Source: Actinobacteria bacterium UBA4719
Lineage (GTDB): Bacteria; Actinomycetota; Actinomycetes; Actinomycetales; Dermatophilaceae
Length of the DNA stretch: 6,287 bases
Reading direction: 5' to 3'
Assembly (NCBI GenBank): GCA_002404345.1
Contig: DHJN01000236.1
Location: forward strand, 485-6,771
Shown piece by piece: positions 1 to 6,125 of the stretch; the stretch's first letter is position 1; every line of letters starts with the position of its first letter. Below the pieces are notes generated by a model. The model searched no databases, was not told where the DNA came from, and worked only from the letters and a program-made list of their open reading frames with translations. The position numbers and the translations under genes are program-made.

Positions 1-1346
1 GGAGCATTGTTGGCCGGCACCGGCCAGTAGCCACATGGCACTGTGCTCCAAGCCAGGAACGGACCCCAGGTCGGCGCTTTGTCGCTCAACGTGCGCGCTT
101 CAGACTCATAGTGAGCCAGGCCCCTGGGTTCGGATCGGTCCAGGCAATCCACCGCATAGAGAGCCTGCATCAGGTTGCCGGCATAGGCACCCTGGCTGGT
201 GCGGTCGGCATAGTTCTCAGCAAACTTCATCAACGGGTCGCCCTTGCCGGCGAAGGCATCACGAAGTGCGTCGGTCAGCCGACTCCAAGCTCCTGGGTCA
301 TACATCGGTTCGGCGATCCCGAGCGATGCCCACCCCTCGGTGAGCTGTTTGACGTAGGGGTCGTCCAAGGGCAGCGGCTTGGCGTCCAGCTGCTTAAGGA
401 AGTCACGCAGCCTCTGCATCCCGGAGTCGAGGGAGTCACCGAGCGGGCAGTCACCCCTGTCGACGCAGTTCTGAACATAGGCCCGGGTGGCGGTCTCGAA
501 CCCGAGTGCCTGGCCTTCGTTGACCTGGGCCAGGGTGAGGTTGGGGCCCAAAACGCCGTCAAGGACGAACTTGCCCACCTTGGCAGGGAACAGGTCGGCA
601 TATGTGGCACCAAGGAACGTGCCATAGGACTTGCCGAGGTAGTCCAGCTTTGTCTCGCTCAACGCCGCGCGTAGGACGTCCATGTCCTTTGCCGCTTCGA
701 TCGTGGAGACGTGGCCGAGCAGAGCGCCACCGTTTGCCTTGCACTTGTCGGCAAAGGCCTTGGCCGAGACCGCGAGCTGCTGCTCCTCAGTCTTGTCGTC
801 GGGCGTCGGGTCAGCGCCGAGGAAGCTGTCGACCTCGCGGTCGTTCAGGCACTTGACCGGCGACGAGCGTCCGACGCCTCGGGGGTCGAAGCCCACGATG
901 TCGTATACCGCACTGACCTGCTTGGTGAAGACGGCTGCGCTGACATAGTCAACGCCGGACCCACCAGGGCCGCCTGGATTGACCACGAGAGAGCCGATCC
1001 GCCTCGCGGGGCTCGTGGCCGGGACCCTGAGCAAAGCTAGCTGGAGAGTTTCGCCGTGGGGGTGGGAGTAGTCGATCGGCACGGTCAGCCTGGCGCACTG
1101 GTTGGGGCCGCAGTCTGACCACGCGAGATCCTGTTTGTAGAACCTCGTGAGAGTTGCCCGGCCGGAGGGGGGCACCTGTGCCGCCGACTTCTGCGCAGGG
1201 CTGGGTGGGTTGGCCTGGCTCTCCCGGTTGGGCATGACGACACACGCGGAGTTGGTCAACGCGACAACCAGTGCGCCGGCCAGTAGCGAGACCAAGCGTC
1301 GCGCGCGGGGTACGCGGATGGAGTGGCTGGCCCCCGTGGATGTCAC
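1..1346 (-). CDS. Tap-family alpha/beta hydrolase lipoprotein (tripeptidyl aminopeptidase-like), 3' end cut by window edge
   Basis: This is a secreted serine hydrolase of the Streptomyces Tap/SlpD/SlpE type, a family that removes N-terminal tripeptides from peptides outside the cell. The first 448 residues are visible. The GTG start at 1346 is chosen because GGGAG lies 7 bases upstream and the next residues form an Arg-rich n-region, a hydrophobic stretch, and a lipobox-like TNSAC with Cys35. Asn at -3 is atypical, so lipidation is likely but not certain. Family motifs follow in order: the oxyanion-loop NPGGPGGSG at residues 123-131, FDPRGVGRS from Phe153, and the nucleophile elbow GKSYG with Ser240. 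Near the left edge the sequence LAWSTVPCGYWPV fits the start of the Tap-type C-terminal domain. The catalytic Asp and His should lie beyond the window. No stop interrupts the frame. The gene follows holB after 67 bases on the same strand, so cotranscription is possible. The family call is firm; peptide specificity is inferred. Confidence 0.93.
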   Translation of the reverse strand, partial: MTSTGASHSIRVPRARRLVSLLAGALVVALTNSACVVMPNRESQANPPSPAQKSAAQVPPSGRATLTRFYKQDLAWSDCGPNQCARLTVPIDYSHPHGETLQLALLRVPATSPARRIGSLVVNPGGPGGSGVDYVSAAVFTKQVSAVYDIVGFDPRGVGRSSPVKCLNDREVDSFLGADPTPDDKTEEQQLAVSAKAFADKCKANGGALLGHVSTIEAAKDMDVLRAALSETKLDYLGKSYGTFLGATYADLFPAKVGKFVLDGVLGPNLTLAQVNEGQALGFETATRAYVQNCVDRGDCPLGDSLDSGMQRLRDFLKQLDAKPLPLDDPYVKQLTEGWASLGIAEPMYDPGAWSRLTDALRDAFAGKGDPLMKFAENYADRTSQGAYAGNLMQALYAVDCLDRSEPRGLAHYESEARTLSDKAPTWGPFLAWSTVPCGYWPVPANNA

Positions 1347-1413
1347 GTCCGTGCTCCCGTCGTCGTGCAGCCTGGCGTTCTGACGGTAGCTCGAAACCCT
1401 GAGAGCAGTTGGG

Positions 1414-2553
1414 TCAACGAGGAAGCTGCAACGAGATCGTCATCGCCTCCAGTGCCAGTAGTGGGTGGACGTTGGCGTCGATGCGTTCGCGGGCGGTGCC
1501 AATGGCATCCATGCAGCCCAGCAGCCGCTCGGGTGACAGGACGCGTGCCAGATGCTGGACCTGCTCGATCATGTCCTGGTTGACCAGCCCGATCGAGGCG
1601 CCGGTGTGCACAACCAGGGCGTCGCGGTAGATCGAGAGCAGATCGATCAGCGACCGGTCGATGACGTCCCGGGAGAACCGGGTCGCCCGGGTCTTCTGCT
1701 CTTTCTCCAACGCCGATACCTGTGAGCGCACGTGTGGCGGTTGGGTGCGTGCGCTGGGGTCGGCGCCCAGCGTCTCCATCAGCCGGCCCCTCTCGGCGAT
1801 GTCGCGTTCGGTCGAGGACGCGGCCGCCTCCTCCTTGGCGATGGCATCGAGGTCGGCTGCGGCGCCGACTGCGTCGCCTACGGTGCGGATCTTCCCTGCT
1901 AGAGCGATGACGTCGCGGCGTCTGATCTTGGCGCCCTCGTCGCGGGCCAGCCGGCGGGCGAGCCCCACGTGACACTGGGCCGCACGAGCAGCAAACGTGG
2001 CCATGGCGGGATCGATGCCGTCGCGACGCACGAGCAGCGCCGCGACCGCCTCGACCGGCGGCGTCCGCAGCCGAACGTGGCGCGAGCGCGAGCGGATCGT
2101 GATGATCACGTCCTCGAGCGAAGGAGCGCACAGGATCCAGACGGTGCGGGCGGCCGGCTCCTCCAGCGCCTTGAGCAATGCGTCCGCGGCCCGCTCATGC
2201 AGCCGGTCGGCATCCTCGATGACGATCACCCGCCAGCGCCCGATGGAAGGACGCCGCGCAGCCAGCTGGACAAGGTCGCGCGCAAGCTCCACCTTGAGTG
2301 TGAGGCCCTCCGTGGCGATCACGTCGACGTCGGCGTGGGTGCCCTTGAGTGCGGTGCGGCACTCGCGGCAGGTGCCACAACCGCCGGTGGGGCACTGCAG
2401 TGCAGCCGCAAACGCTTTGGCCGCAACGGATCTCCCCGATCCGGGAGGGCCTGTGAGTAGCCAGGCATGGGTCATCGCGCCCGGGTCGGTGACCGCTCGA
2501 TGGAGCATGGCGACGGCTGGCTCCTGACCAACAACGTCGTCCCAGACGCTCAC
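1414..2553 (-). CDS. holB: DNA polymerase III delta' subunit
   Basis: This is the delta' subunit of the clamp-loader complex, which opens and loads the beta sliding clamp during chromosome replication. The 379-residue AAA+ protein begins with a conserved MSVWDDVVGQE. The P-loop position reads GPPGSGRS (residues 35-42), with Arg where ATP-binding subunits have Lys; this is typical of delta', which does not hydrolyse ATP. Four cysteines (54, 59, 62, 65) form the zinc module of clamp-loader AAA+ proteins. IEDADRL (112-118) occupies the Walker B position, followed by LLKALEEP (126-133) and SRSR (155-158) in the sensor region. The GTG start at 2553 shares GTGA with the tmk stop, so the two genes are probably translationally coupled. 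The length is normal for actinobacteria and nothing suggests damage. Confidence 0.95.
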   Translation of the reverse strand: MSVWDDVVGQEPAVAMLHRAVTDPGAMTHAWLLTGPPGSGRSVAAKAFAAALQCPTGGCGTCRECRTALKGTHADVDVIATEGLTLKVELARDLVQLAARRPSIGRWRVIVIEDADRLHERAADALLKALEEPAARTVWILCAPSLEDVIITIRSRSRHVRLRTPPVEAVAALLVRRDGIDPAMATFAARAAQCHVGLARRLARDEGAKIRRRDVIALAGKIRTVGDAVGAAADLDAIAKEEAAASSTERDIAERGRLMETLGADPSARTQPPHVRSQVSALEKEQKTRATRFSRDVIDRSLIDLLSIYRDALVVHTGASIGLVNQDMIEQVQHLARVLSPERLLGCMDAIGTARERIDANVHPLLALEAMTISLQLPR

Positions 2554-3242
2554 CGCGCCACCCTGGGCAACAGCGACAACAGAGGCAACAGCGCGACCCG
2601 GGCTCTGACGAGCTCGTGGATCTGCTCGGCTCGCAGCTGGCCATCGACGACGAGGTATCGATCGGGGTCGGCACGGGCGAGAGTCAGGAAGTGCTCGCGG
2701 ACGGCGCGGTGAAAGTCGTCGGACTCGGATTCGAGCCGGTCGTGAACCCCGCCGCGCCGAATCCGGCCGACCTCAGCCGGCAGGTCGAGCAAGACGGTGA
2801 GCTTGGGCACCAGGCCTCCGGTGGCCCACACGTTGAGCTCACGCACCTCGTCGACGCCGAGGTCACGCCCGGCGCCCTGGTAGGCGATTGAAGAGTCCAG
2901 ATAACGGTCGGTGATGACCACCTCACCGCGCTGCAGCGCCGGCCGGATCAGGGTCTCGACGTGATGGGCCCGGTCCGCCGCGAACAGCAGGGCCTCCGCC
3001 CGCGGGGACACGTGGTCGCCGTGCAGCACGAGCTCACGAACGGTGCGACCGAACGCCGTGCCGCCCGGCTCGCGGGTCACGACCACCGCGTGACCGAGCT
3101 CCTCGAGCCACGCGCACAGCAGCCGACCCTGCGTGGACTTGCCCGCTCCGTCGCCACCCTCGAGAGCAATGAACAGGCCGCGCGAGGACGGCGAGGGCTC
3201 CGGCTGGGTCACGCCTGCGAGCCTATGCCAGGCCGCCGACAC
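2550..3242 (-). CDS. tmk: Thymidylate kinase
   Basis: Thymidylate kinase phosphorylates dTMP to dTDP with ATP in the cytoplasm, an essential step in dTTP supply. With the start at 3242 the protein has 230 residues. Motifs: P-loop GGDGAGKS (29-36), TREPGGT (56-62), the DR-containing DRYLDSS (112-118), YQGAGR (121-126), and an Arg-rich LID segment around 160-175 ending in HDRLE. The start is uncertain. GTG 3242 follows a G-rich stretch without a clear Shine-Dalgarno sequence, while GTG 3212 would give 220 residues starting MTQPEP, closer to the usual distance from start to P-loop. The stop overlaps the holB GTG by 4 bases. In related genomes topA normally lies immediately upstream; here about 3 kb of other DNA intervenes. 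Confidence 0.95.
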   Translation of the reverse strand: MSAAWHRLAGVTQPEPSPSSRGLFIALEGGDGAGKSTQGRLLCAWLEELGHAVVVTREPGGTAFGRTVRELVLHGDHVSPRAEALLFAADRAHHVETLIRPALQRGEVVITDRYLDSSIAYQGAGRDLGVDEVRELNVWATGGLVPKLTVLLDLPAEVGRIRRGGVHDRLESESDDFHRAVREHFLTLARADPDRYLVVDGQLRAEQIHELVRARVALLPLLSLLPRVAR

Positions 3243-3331
3243 ACCCGGGCCCCAGGTGGAGCCTGTATCTTGACTCTTGGCGCCGTGGGGTGTCGCGCCA
3301 GTTCACTTCGGATCATGCAAGAGGGGCGTCA

Positions 3332-3658
3332 GTGTCTATCAACCTGCCGCACTGGTTGGTCGAGATCGTCGACGTCCTGGGATTCCTCTGGCCCGAGATC
3401 GACGAGGATCAGCTGGGCGAGGCGGGGCGCCATCTGCGTGAGTACGCAGAACATTCCTCCCAGGCCTCCGCTGCTCACGGTCGGCAGATCGCTGACCTTG
3501 GGGAGCACTACGACGGACAGTCGTATGCCGCGCTGGCGCAGGCCTGGTCGAACCAGGGCCACGGCAACATTTGGGCATTGCCGTGGCCGAGGTCGTCGCT
3601 GTCCAAGCGGCGGCCGTGGCGACCGTCGGAGTGGCCGAGGCGGCCCTGCCCGCACTGA
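3332..3658 (+). CDS. WXG100-like polymorphic-toxin N-terminal region, front fragment (frame broken near 3565)
   Basis: Residues 1-75 look like the N-terminal secretion/carrier domain of actinobacterial polymorphic toxins, a WXG100-like helical domain linked to type VII or similar export. The sequence opens INLPHWLVEIVDVLGF, then a WP pair (20-21) and the acidic DEDQL segment, then amphipathic helices as far as AQAWSNQ. After about residue 78 the frame reads a Trp/Pro/Arg-rich tail unlike the family and stops at 3658, while the expected continuation appears in another frame from about 3568. I therefore read this as the front part of a disrupted gene. GTG 3332 is chosen over an upstream start at 3290 because GAGGGG sits 5 bases before it and family members begin close to INLP. 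The 108-residue product may still be made, but its last 30 or so residues are probably meaningless. Confidence 0.6.
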   Translation: MSINLPHWLVEIVDVLGFLWPEIDEDQLGEAGRHLREYAEHSSQASAAHGRQIADLGEHYDGQSYAALAQAWSNQGHGNIWALPWPRSSLSKRRPWRPSEWPRRPCPH

Positions 3659-3987
3659 TCGCCGCGCAGAACCGCATCCTGAACGGCATACTCAACGAGT
3701 TCGCCGCCGAATTTGTGGCCAAGCTGATCGGCGAGACCCTCGGGCCAATCAAGGAACACGTCGAACAGGCCGTCAACAAGCTTGTGTATGAAGAGGTCGC
3801 CGAGGGTGCAGGTTCGAGCAAGACCACTCTTGAGGGACTCATCGAGGACCGTGGCATCACCATGCCCAAATGGAGCGAAAACGCTGAGGTTCAAGCACGC
3901 TGGACCGAGGTCCTCAAGCGATATGCGAGTGGGGTAAGGGGGCACGTAGACCTGCCGTCCAACCGGCCAGAGCGGAGAACGAAGTGA
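3571..3987 (+). CDS. WXG100-like polymorphic-toxin region, rear fragment (out of frame with the front part)
   Basis: This 138-codon frame opens with a helical, Ala/Val-rich segment, LGIAVAEVVAVQAAAVATVG then VAEAALPALIAAQ. It resembles the second half of the WXG100-like toxin N-terminal domain, where a QAAA motif is followed by a glycine and an acidic Ala-rich turn. A predicted helix NRILNGILNEFAAEFVAKL follows, then a KEHVEQAVNKLVYEEV segment. The last 50 or so residues (MPKWSENAEV and on) match no toxin domain I recognise and look too short for one. The frame can begin at TTG 3571, but no Shine-Dalgarno sequence is visible, so independent translation is doubtful. Read with the front fragment in the neighbouring frame, it looks like one gene that lost an internal piece. 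The stop overlaps the next gene's GTG by 4 bases. The fragment could still act as a small helical protein if expressed. Confidence 0.5.
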   Translation: MGIAVAEVVAVQAAAVATVGVAEAALPALIAAQNRILNGILNEFAAEFVAKLIGETLGPIKEHVEQAVNKLVYEEVAEGAGSSKTTLEGLIEDRGITMPKWSENAEVQARWTEVLKRYASGVRGHVDLPSNRPERRTK

Positions 3988-4838
3988 ACGACGACAACAG
4001 CGCCGCGGCGCAGGATCTTGCCGGCATCACCGACCGTGCGCTCATTCTCGCCAAAGATGGGCAGACCGATGAGGCCGTCGCACTGCTGACCGAAGCCTCC
4101 AAGAGTGGCTACGCCGCAGCAACTTTCGGCCTGGGCCTGGTTGCCGATTCCGCGGGGTCCGCCGAGGACGCCTCTCGGTGGTACCAGCAGGCAGCTGACC
4201 AAGGCAGCAGCGAAGCTGTGTTCAACCTGGGGGTCGAAGCAGGTGATCGCGGATACGCCTCCGAGGCAGAGCGCTGGTATGAGGCTGCCGCCCGGAGCGG
4301 GCACGTCAGGGCGATGGAGAGTCTCGCTGCCATCGCCTTGGCACGCGACGACCTGGCTTCGGCCGAACGGTGGTTTCAGCAGGCTGTCGAGTCGGGTCGC
4401 GTCGAGCTGACCTACAGTCTTGCCCTGGTTCAGCAGGACCAGGGAAGGCATGAACAGGCCGTCCGCAGCTTGTGGCGTGCAGCAAACGCACACGACCCGC
4501 GAGCGATGGTGCTTTTGGGGGATATCGCCCGTCAAGCGCATGAGCCCGAGCAGGCGGAGTACTGGTATGGGGTCGGCGCAGCGCTACATCACGGCCCGGC
4601 GCTGTTCGGCCTCGGCCTCACCCTGGCAGACCACGGCGACTATGCCGGAGCTGAAGCGGCAATGGTCGCCGCCGCGGAGGCTGGCGAGAAACGAGCCATG
4701 GGCACTCTCGGTGCTTTGGCAGAATCGCGCAAGCAGACGAACGAGGCCTTAGGTTGGTACGAGCGTGGAGCGGCTGGCGGGGACCAGGAATCCGTTGAGG
4801 CCCTGCGGCGGCTCCGCGGATCCGGCATCGTGATCTGA
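3984..4838 (+). CDS. Sel1/TPR-like repeat protein
   Basis: The protein has 284 residues built almost entirely of Sel1-type (TPR-like) helical repeats, a scaffold for protein-protein contacts. Aromatic pairs recur at a 30-34 residue spacing: W66-Y67, W98-Y99, W130-F131, W164, W194-Y195 and W258-Y259, with one repeat near 227 lacking the Trp. Each is followed by the AA..G turn typical of Sel1 units. There is no signal peptide or membrane segment, so it is probably cytoplasmic. GTG 3984 has GGAGA 5 bases upstream and overlaps the preceding stop (GTGA), which indicates coupling to the WXG100-like gene. That context suggests a partner of the carrier protein such as a chaperone, adaptor or immunity-like factor; this is inference only. 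One TTA codon (Leu256, 4749-4751) is rare for such a genome. Transcription probably ends at the hairpin just downstream. Confidence 0.85.
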   Translation: MNDDNSAAAQDLAGITDRALILAKDGQTDEAVALLTEASKSGYAAATFGLGLVADSAGSAEDASRWYQQAADQGSSEAVFNLGVEAGDRGYASEAERWYEAAARSGHVRAMESLAAIALARDDLASAERWFQQAVESGRVELTYSLALVQQDQGRHEQAVRSLWRAANAHDPRAMVLLGDIARQAHEPEQAEYWYGVGAALHHGPALFGLGLTLADHGDYAGAEAAMVAAAEAGEKRAMGTLGALAESRKQTNEALGWYERGAAGGDQESVEALRRLRGSGIVI

Positions 4839-4870
4839 GCCGGGTGGCTTCACACTGTAGGAACCCAGCA

Positions 4871-4897
4871 GTGCCCCGACCCGGTGGTGCGGGGCAC
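4871..4897. terminator. Bidirectional hairpin terminator between convergent genes
   Basis: GTGCCCCG (4871-4878) and CGGGGCAC (4890-4897) form a perfect 8-base-pair GC-rich stem with an 11-base loop. It lies midway between the stop of the Sel1-repeat gene (4838) and the stop of the convergent TipAS gene (4912). There is no T-tract on either side, as is common in high-GC actinobacteria, so termination is inferred from position and stem strength. Confidence 0.6.
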
Positions 4898-4911
4898 GTC
4901 ATTCGCGCTTG

Positions 4912-5367
4912 CTAGGGCTGCTCGGCCGCGGCTCGCGCCGCCCTGTCGGCGTTCGCGTGAATCGCGTCGCGGACGTACTGAGCCAGCCCCGCGGCGATGT
5001 CCTCGTACGACGTGGTGAACCGAGGGTCCGTGACGTAGAGGTCGGACATGCCCGTGTGCATCGGGTAGGGCACCGGGTTGAACCACTTCTCGATCAGCAG
5101 CCGATGCTGCTCCGCCGCAGCCATGGCACGCTCGCTCGTGGCGGGCTCACCGTCGTTCATGGCCGCAGCAAACTCGCCGTGGTTGGCGTCTCCCTCGGCC
5201 TTGATCTGCTGCCACTGCTCCTTGGTGTACTGAGCAACGCGACGCTGCGACTCCCGGTACTCCTCGGTGCCGCCCCAGCGCTGCTCGGCCTCCTGCGCGT
5301 AGTCGTCACTGAAGCCGTCGCCGAACAGCTCCTGCTGCTCTTCTTTGGTCAACTTGGTTCCAGACAT
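4912..5367 (-). CDS. Stand-alone TipAS-domain (thiopeptide/drug-recognition) protein
   Basis: This 151-residue protein is a TipAS domain, the ligand-binding part of the MerR-family regulator TipA, which recognises thiopeptides. Related free domains such as AlbA sequester other antibiotics. Recognisable pieces are the acidic KEEQQELFGDGF start, RWGGTEEYRESQRR (30-43), the EQHRLLIEKWF helix, and the C-terminal RFTTSYEDIAAGLAQYVRDA block. ATG 5367 is chosen because GGAGAAGGA lies directly upstream. Streptomyces lividans also makes TipAS from an internal start in tipA, so this site would match that start. An in-frame ATG at 5412 would add 15 residues resembling the TipAL linker helix. No MerR DNA-binding domain is encoded upstream. 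There is no cysteine anywhere; the position of the thiopeptide-reactive Cys is Val99. The likely role is binding a drug or another small ligand without covalent capture; the ligand is unknown. Confidence 0.85.
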   Translation of the reverse strand: MSGTKLTKEEQQELFGDGFSDDYAQEAEQRWGGTEEYRESQRRVAQYTKEQWQQIKAEGDANHGEFAAAMNDGEPATSERAMAAAEQHRLLIEKWFNPVPYPMHTGMSDLYVTDPRFTTSYEDIAAGLAQYVRDAIHANADRAARAAAEQP

Positions 5368-5477
5368 TTCCTTCTCCAATGCTCGGTTGATGGCCGTCAC
5401 AAGATCGCGCATCTTACCCGGGAATGCCGCCGGATCCCGGCTACGGGAGTATGCCGTGGAGCCCGACGCCTCTCGCC

Positions 5478-5483
5478 ACTGTA
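5478..5483 (-). promoter_or_regulatory. Possible -10 element for the TipAS gene
   Basis: Read on the minus strand this hexamer is TACAGT, matching the actinobacterial TANNNT -10 pattern. Transcription would start near 5471, giving an untranslated leader of about 100 bases to the start at 5367. No convincing -35 is seen at the right spacing, so this is a weak candidate. Confidence 0.2.
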
Positions 5484-5517
5484 GGTGTCTCGCCGCTGTC
5501 TGTGCCTGGTGCGAGAT

Positions 5518-5526
5518 TGGTACCAT
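5518..5526 (+). promoter_or_regulatory. Candidate -10 (TACCAT) and overlapping palindrome for the antitoxin-toxin operon
   Basis: TACCAT at 5521-5526 matches the TANNNT -10 pattern and is followed by 7 bases and then the ATG at 5534. That is the spacing of leaderless actinobacterial promoters, and no Shine-Dalgarno sequence precedes either possible start. The perfect palindrome TGGTACCA (5518-5525) overlaps the -10. An operator there would let the ribbon-helix-helix protein repress its own operon, as such antitoxins commonly do. No good -35 is visible. The promoter and operator roles are inferred. Confidence 0.35.
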
Positions 5527-5533
5527 GACAACT

Positions 5534-5737
5534 ATGGCGATAAACGTACGACTGACCGAGGAGGCCGAGCGCGTGCTCACGGCCCTGGCTGAGGAGGACG
5601 GCGTCAGCAAGAACGAAGAGATCAACCGCGCCATTCTCGATCGAGGGTCCCGACTATCCCGCGACAAGGACGTTCGCGCGCTGGCTCGGGACGCGATCAA
5701 GGACTATGGGCCGCTGCTCGACCGTCTAGCCCAATGA
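5534..5737 (+). CDS. Ribbon-helix-helix antitoxin of a Doc-type toxin-antitoxin pair
   Basis: This small 67-residue protein has the ribbon-helix-helix layout: a strand INVRLT (3-8), a helix EEAERVLTALAEEDG (9-23), and a second helix after SKNEEINRAILDRG. A charged C-terminal tail ending YGPLLDRLAQ probably wraps the toxin. Proteins of this kind bind operator DNA as dimers and neutralise the partner toxin. The start was chosen at ATG 5534, where family members begin (MA.NVRLT) and where a TACCAT -10 lies 7 bases upstream, suggesting a leaderless message. ATG 5525 would add three residues (MTT). The stop is one base before the toxin start, so the two are coupled. It resembles the actinobacterial antitoxins usually found next to Doc toxins rather than Phd-fold antitoxins. 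Confidence 0.85.
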   Translation: MAINVRLTEEAERVLTALAEEDGVSKNEEINRAILDRGSRLSRDKDVRALARDAIKDYGPLLDRLAQ

Positions 5738-5738
5738 C

Positions 5739-6125
5739 GTGACGGCCCACCTGACGACGGACGACCTGCTCGTTCTCGTCGAGGAGCTTGGCCAGCTGCA
5801 GGTGCGAGATTTCGGTCTGCTCGACTCAGCCGCCCACCGACCGCAGTCAACGGTGTTCGGCGACGATGCCTACCCCGATCTGGACACCAAGGCGGCCGTC
5901 CTCCTTGAGTCGATCGCCCGCAATCACCCACTGATCGACGGCAACAAACGCCTTTCCTGGGTGGCCGTGGTGGTCTTCTACGGCATCAACGGCGTTGCCC
6001 TGCGCGCCCCGGTGGATCCGGCATACGACCTGGTCGTCGGGGTCACCGAAGGCCGACTCACCTATTCAGAGGTGGCCGCCCAGCTCGCCAGCTGGGCGAC
6101 GGTCCCTCCGGAGTCCAAGGCGTGA
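5739..6125 (+). CDS. doc: Doc (death-on-curing) family Fic-fold toxin
   Basis: This is a Doc-type Fic protein of 128 residues, the usual length. The signature reads HPLIDGNKR (63-71). His63, Asp67, Asn69, Lys70 and Arg71 match the Doc pattern, including the NK pair that separates Doc from AMP-transferring Fic enzymes, which have NGR. Leu65 replaces the more common Phe. Phage P1 Doc phosphorylates elongation factor Tu and stops translation; the same activity is likely here but not shown. Upstream, VFGDDAYPDLDTKAAVLLES forms the flap and helix before the active site as in the family. The GTG start at 5739 comes one base after the antitoxin stop with no separate Shine-Dalgarno sequence, so translation depends on coupling, which keeps toxin output below antitoxin output. 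The motif is intact, so the toxin is probably functional. Confidence 0.92.
   Translation: MTAHLTTDDLLVLVEELGQLQVRDFGLLDSAAHRPQSTVFGDDAYPDLDTKAAVLLESIARNHPLIDGNKRLSWVAVVVFYGINGVALRAPVDPAYDLVVGVTEGRLTYSEVAAQLASWATVPPESKA

Noticed and set aside
111..674. 187-codon plus-strand open frame over the hydrolase gene
   Set aside because: The minus strand carries a continuous frame with the signal peptide and all Tap-family motifs; the plus-strand translation has no recognisable domain.
1343..2131. 262-codon Arg-rich minus-strand open frame
   Set aside because: It lies within holB in another frame and is rich in Arg/Pro/His, as expected for an off-frame reading of high-GC coding DNA.
3278..3300. Inverted repeat TGGCGC...GCGCCA upstream of the WXG100-like gene
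   Set aside because: The arms are only 6 bases in GC-rich sequence, with no clear -35/-10 pair placed around them; too weak to call an operator or terminator.
3891..4541. 216-codon minus-strand open frame opposite the Sel1-repeat gene
   Set aside because: The plus strand shows regular Sel1 repeats with a ribosome site; the opposite reading has no domain signature.
5345..5524. Upstream extension of the antitoxin frame from a start at 5345
   Set aside because: The extra residues overlap the TipAS gene antisense and do not resemble a ribbon-helix-helix family N-terminus; family similarity begins at 5534.
5413..5700. N-terminal extension of the TipAS frame up to a start at 5700
   Set aside because: It runs antisense through the antitoxin gene, is Ser/Arg-rich, and has no MerR helix-turn-helix sequence.
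4818..6024. Direct repeat GGATCCGGCAT at 4818-4828 and 6014-6024
   Set aside because: Both copies are inside coding sequence, in the Sel1-repeat gene and doc, with no shared flanks; 11 bases is compatible with chance or codon bias.
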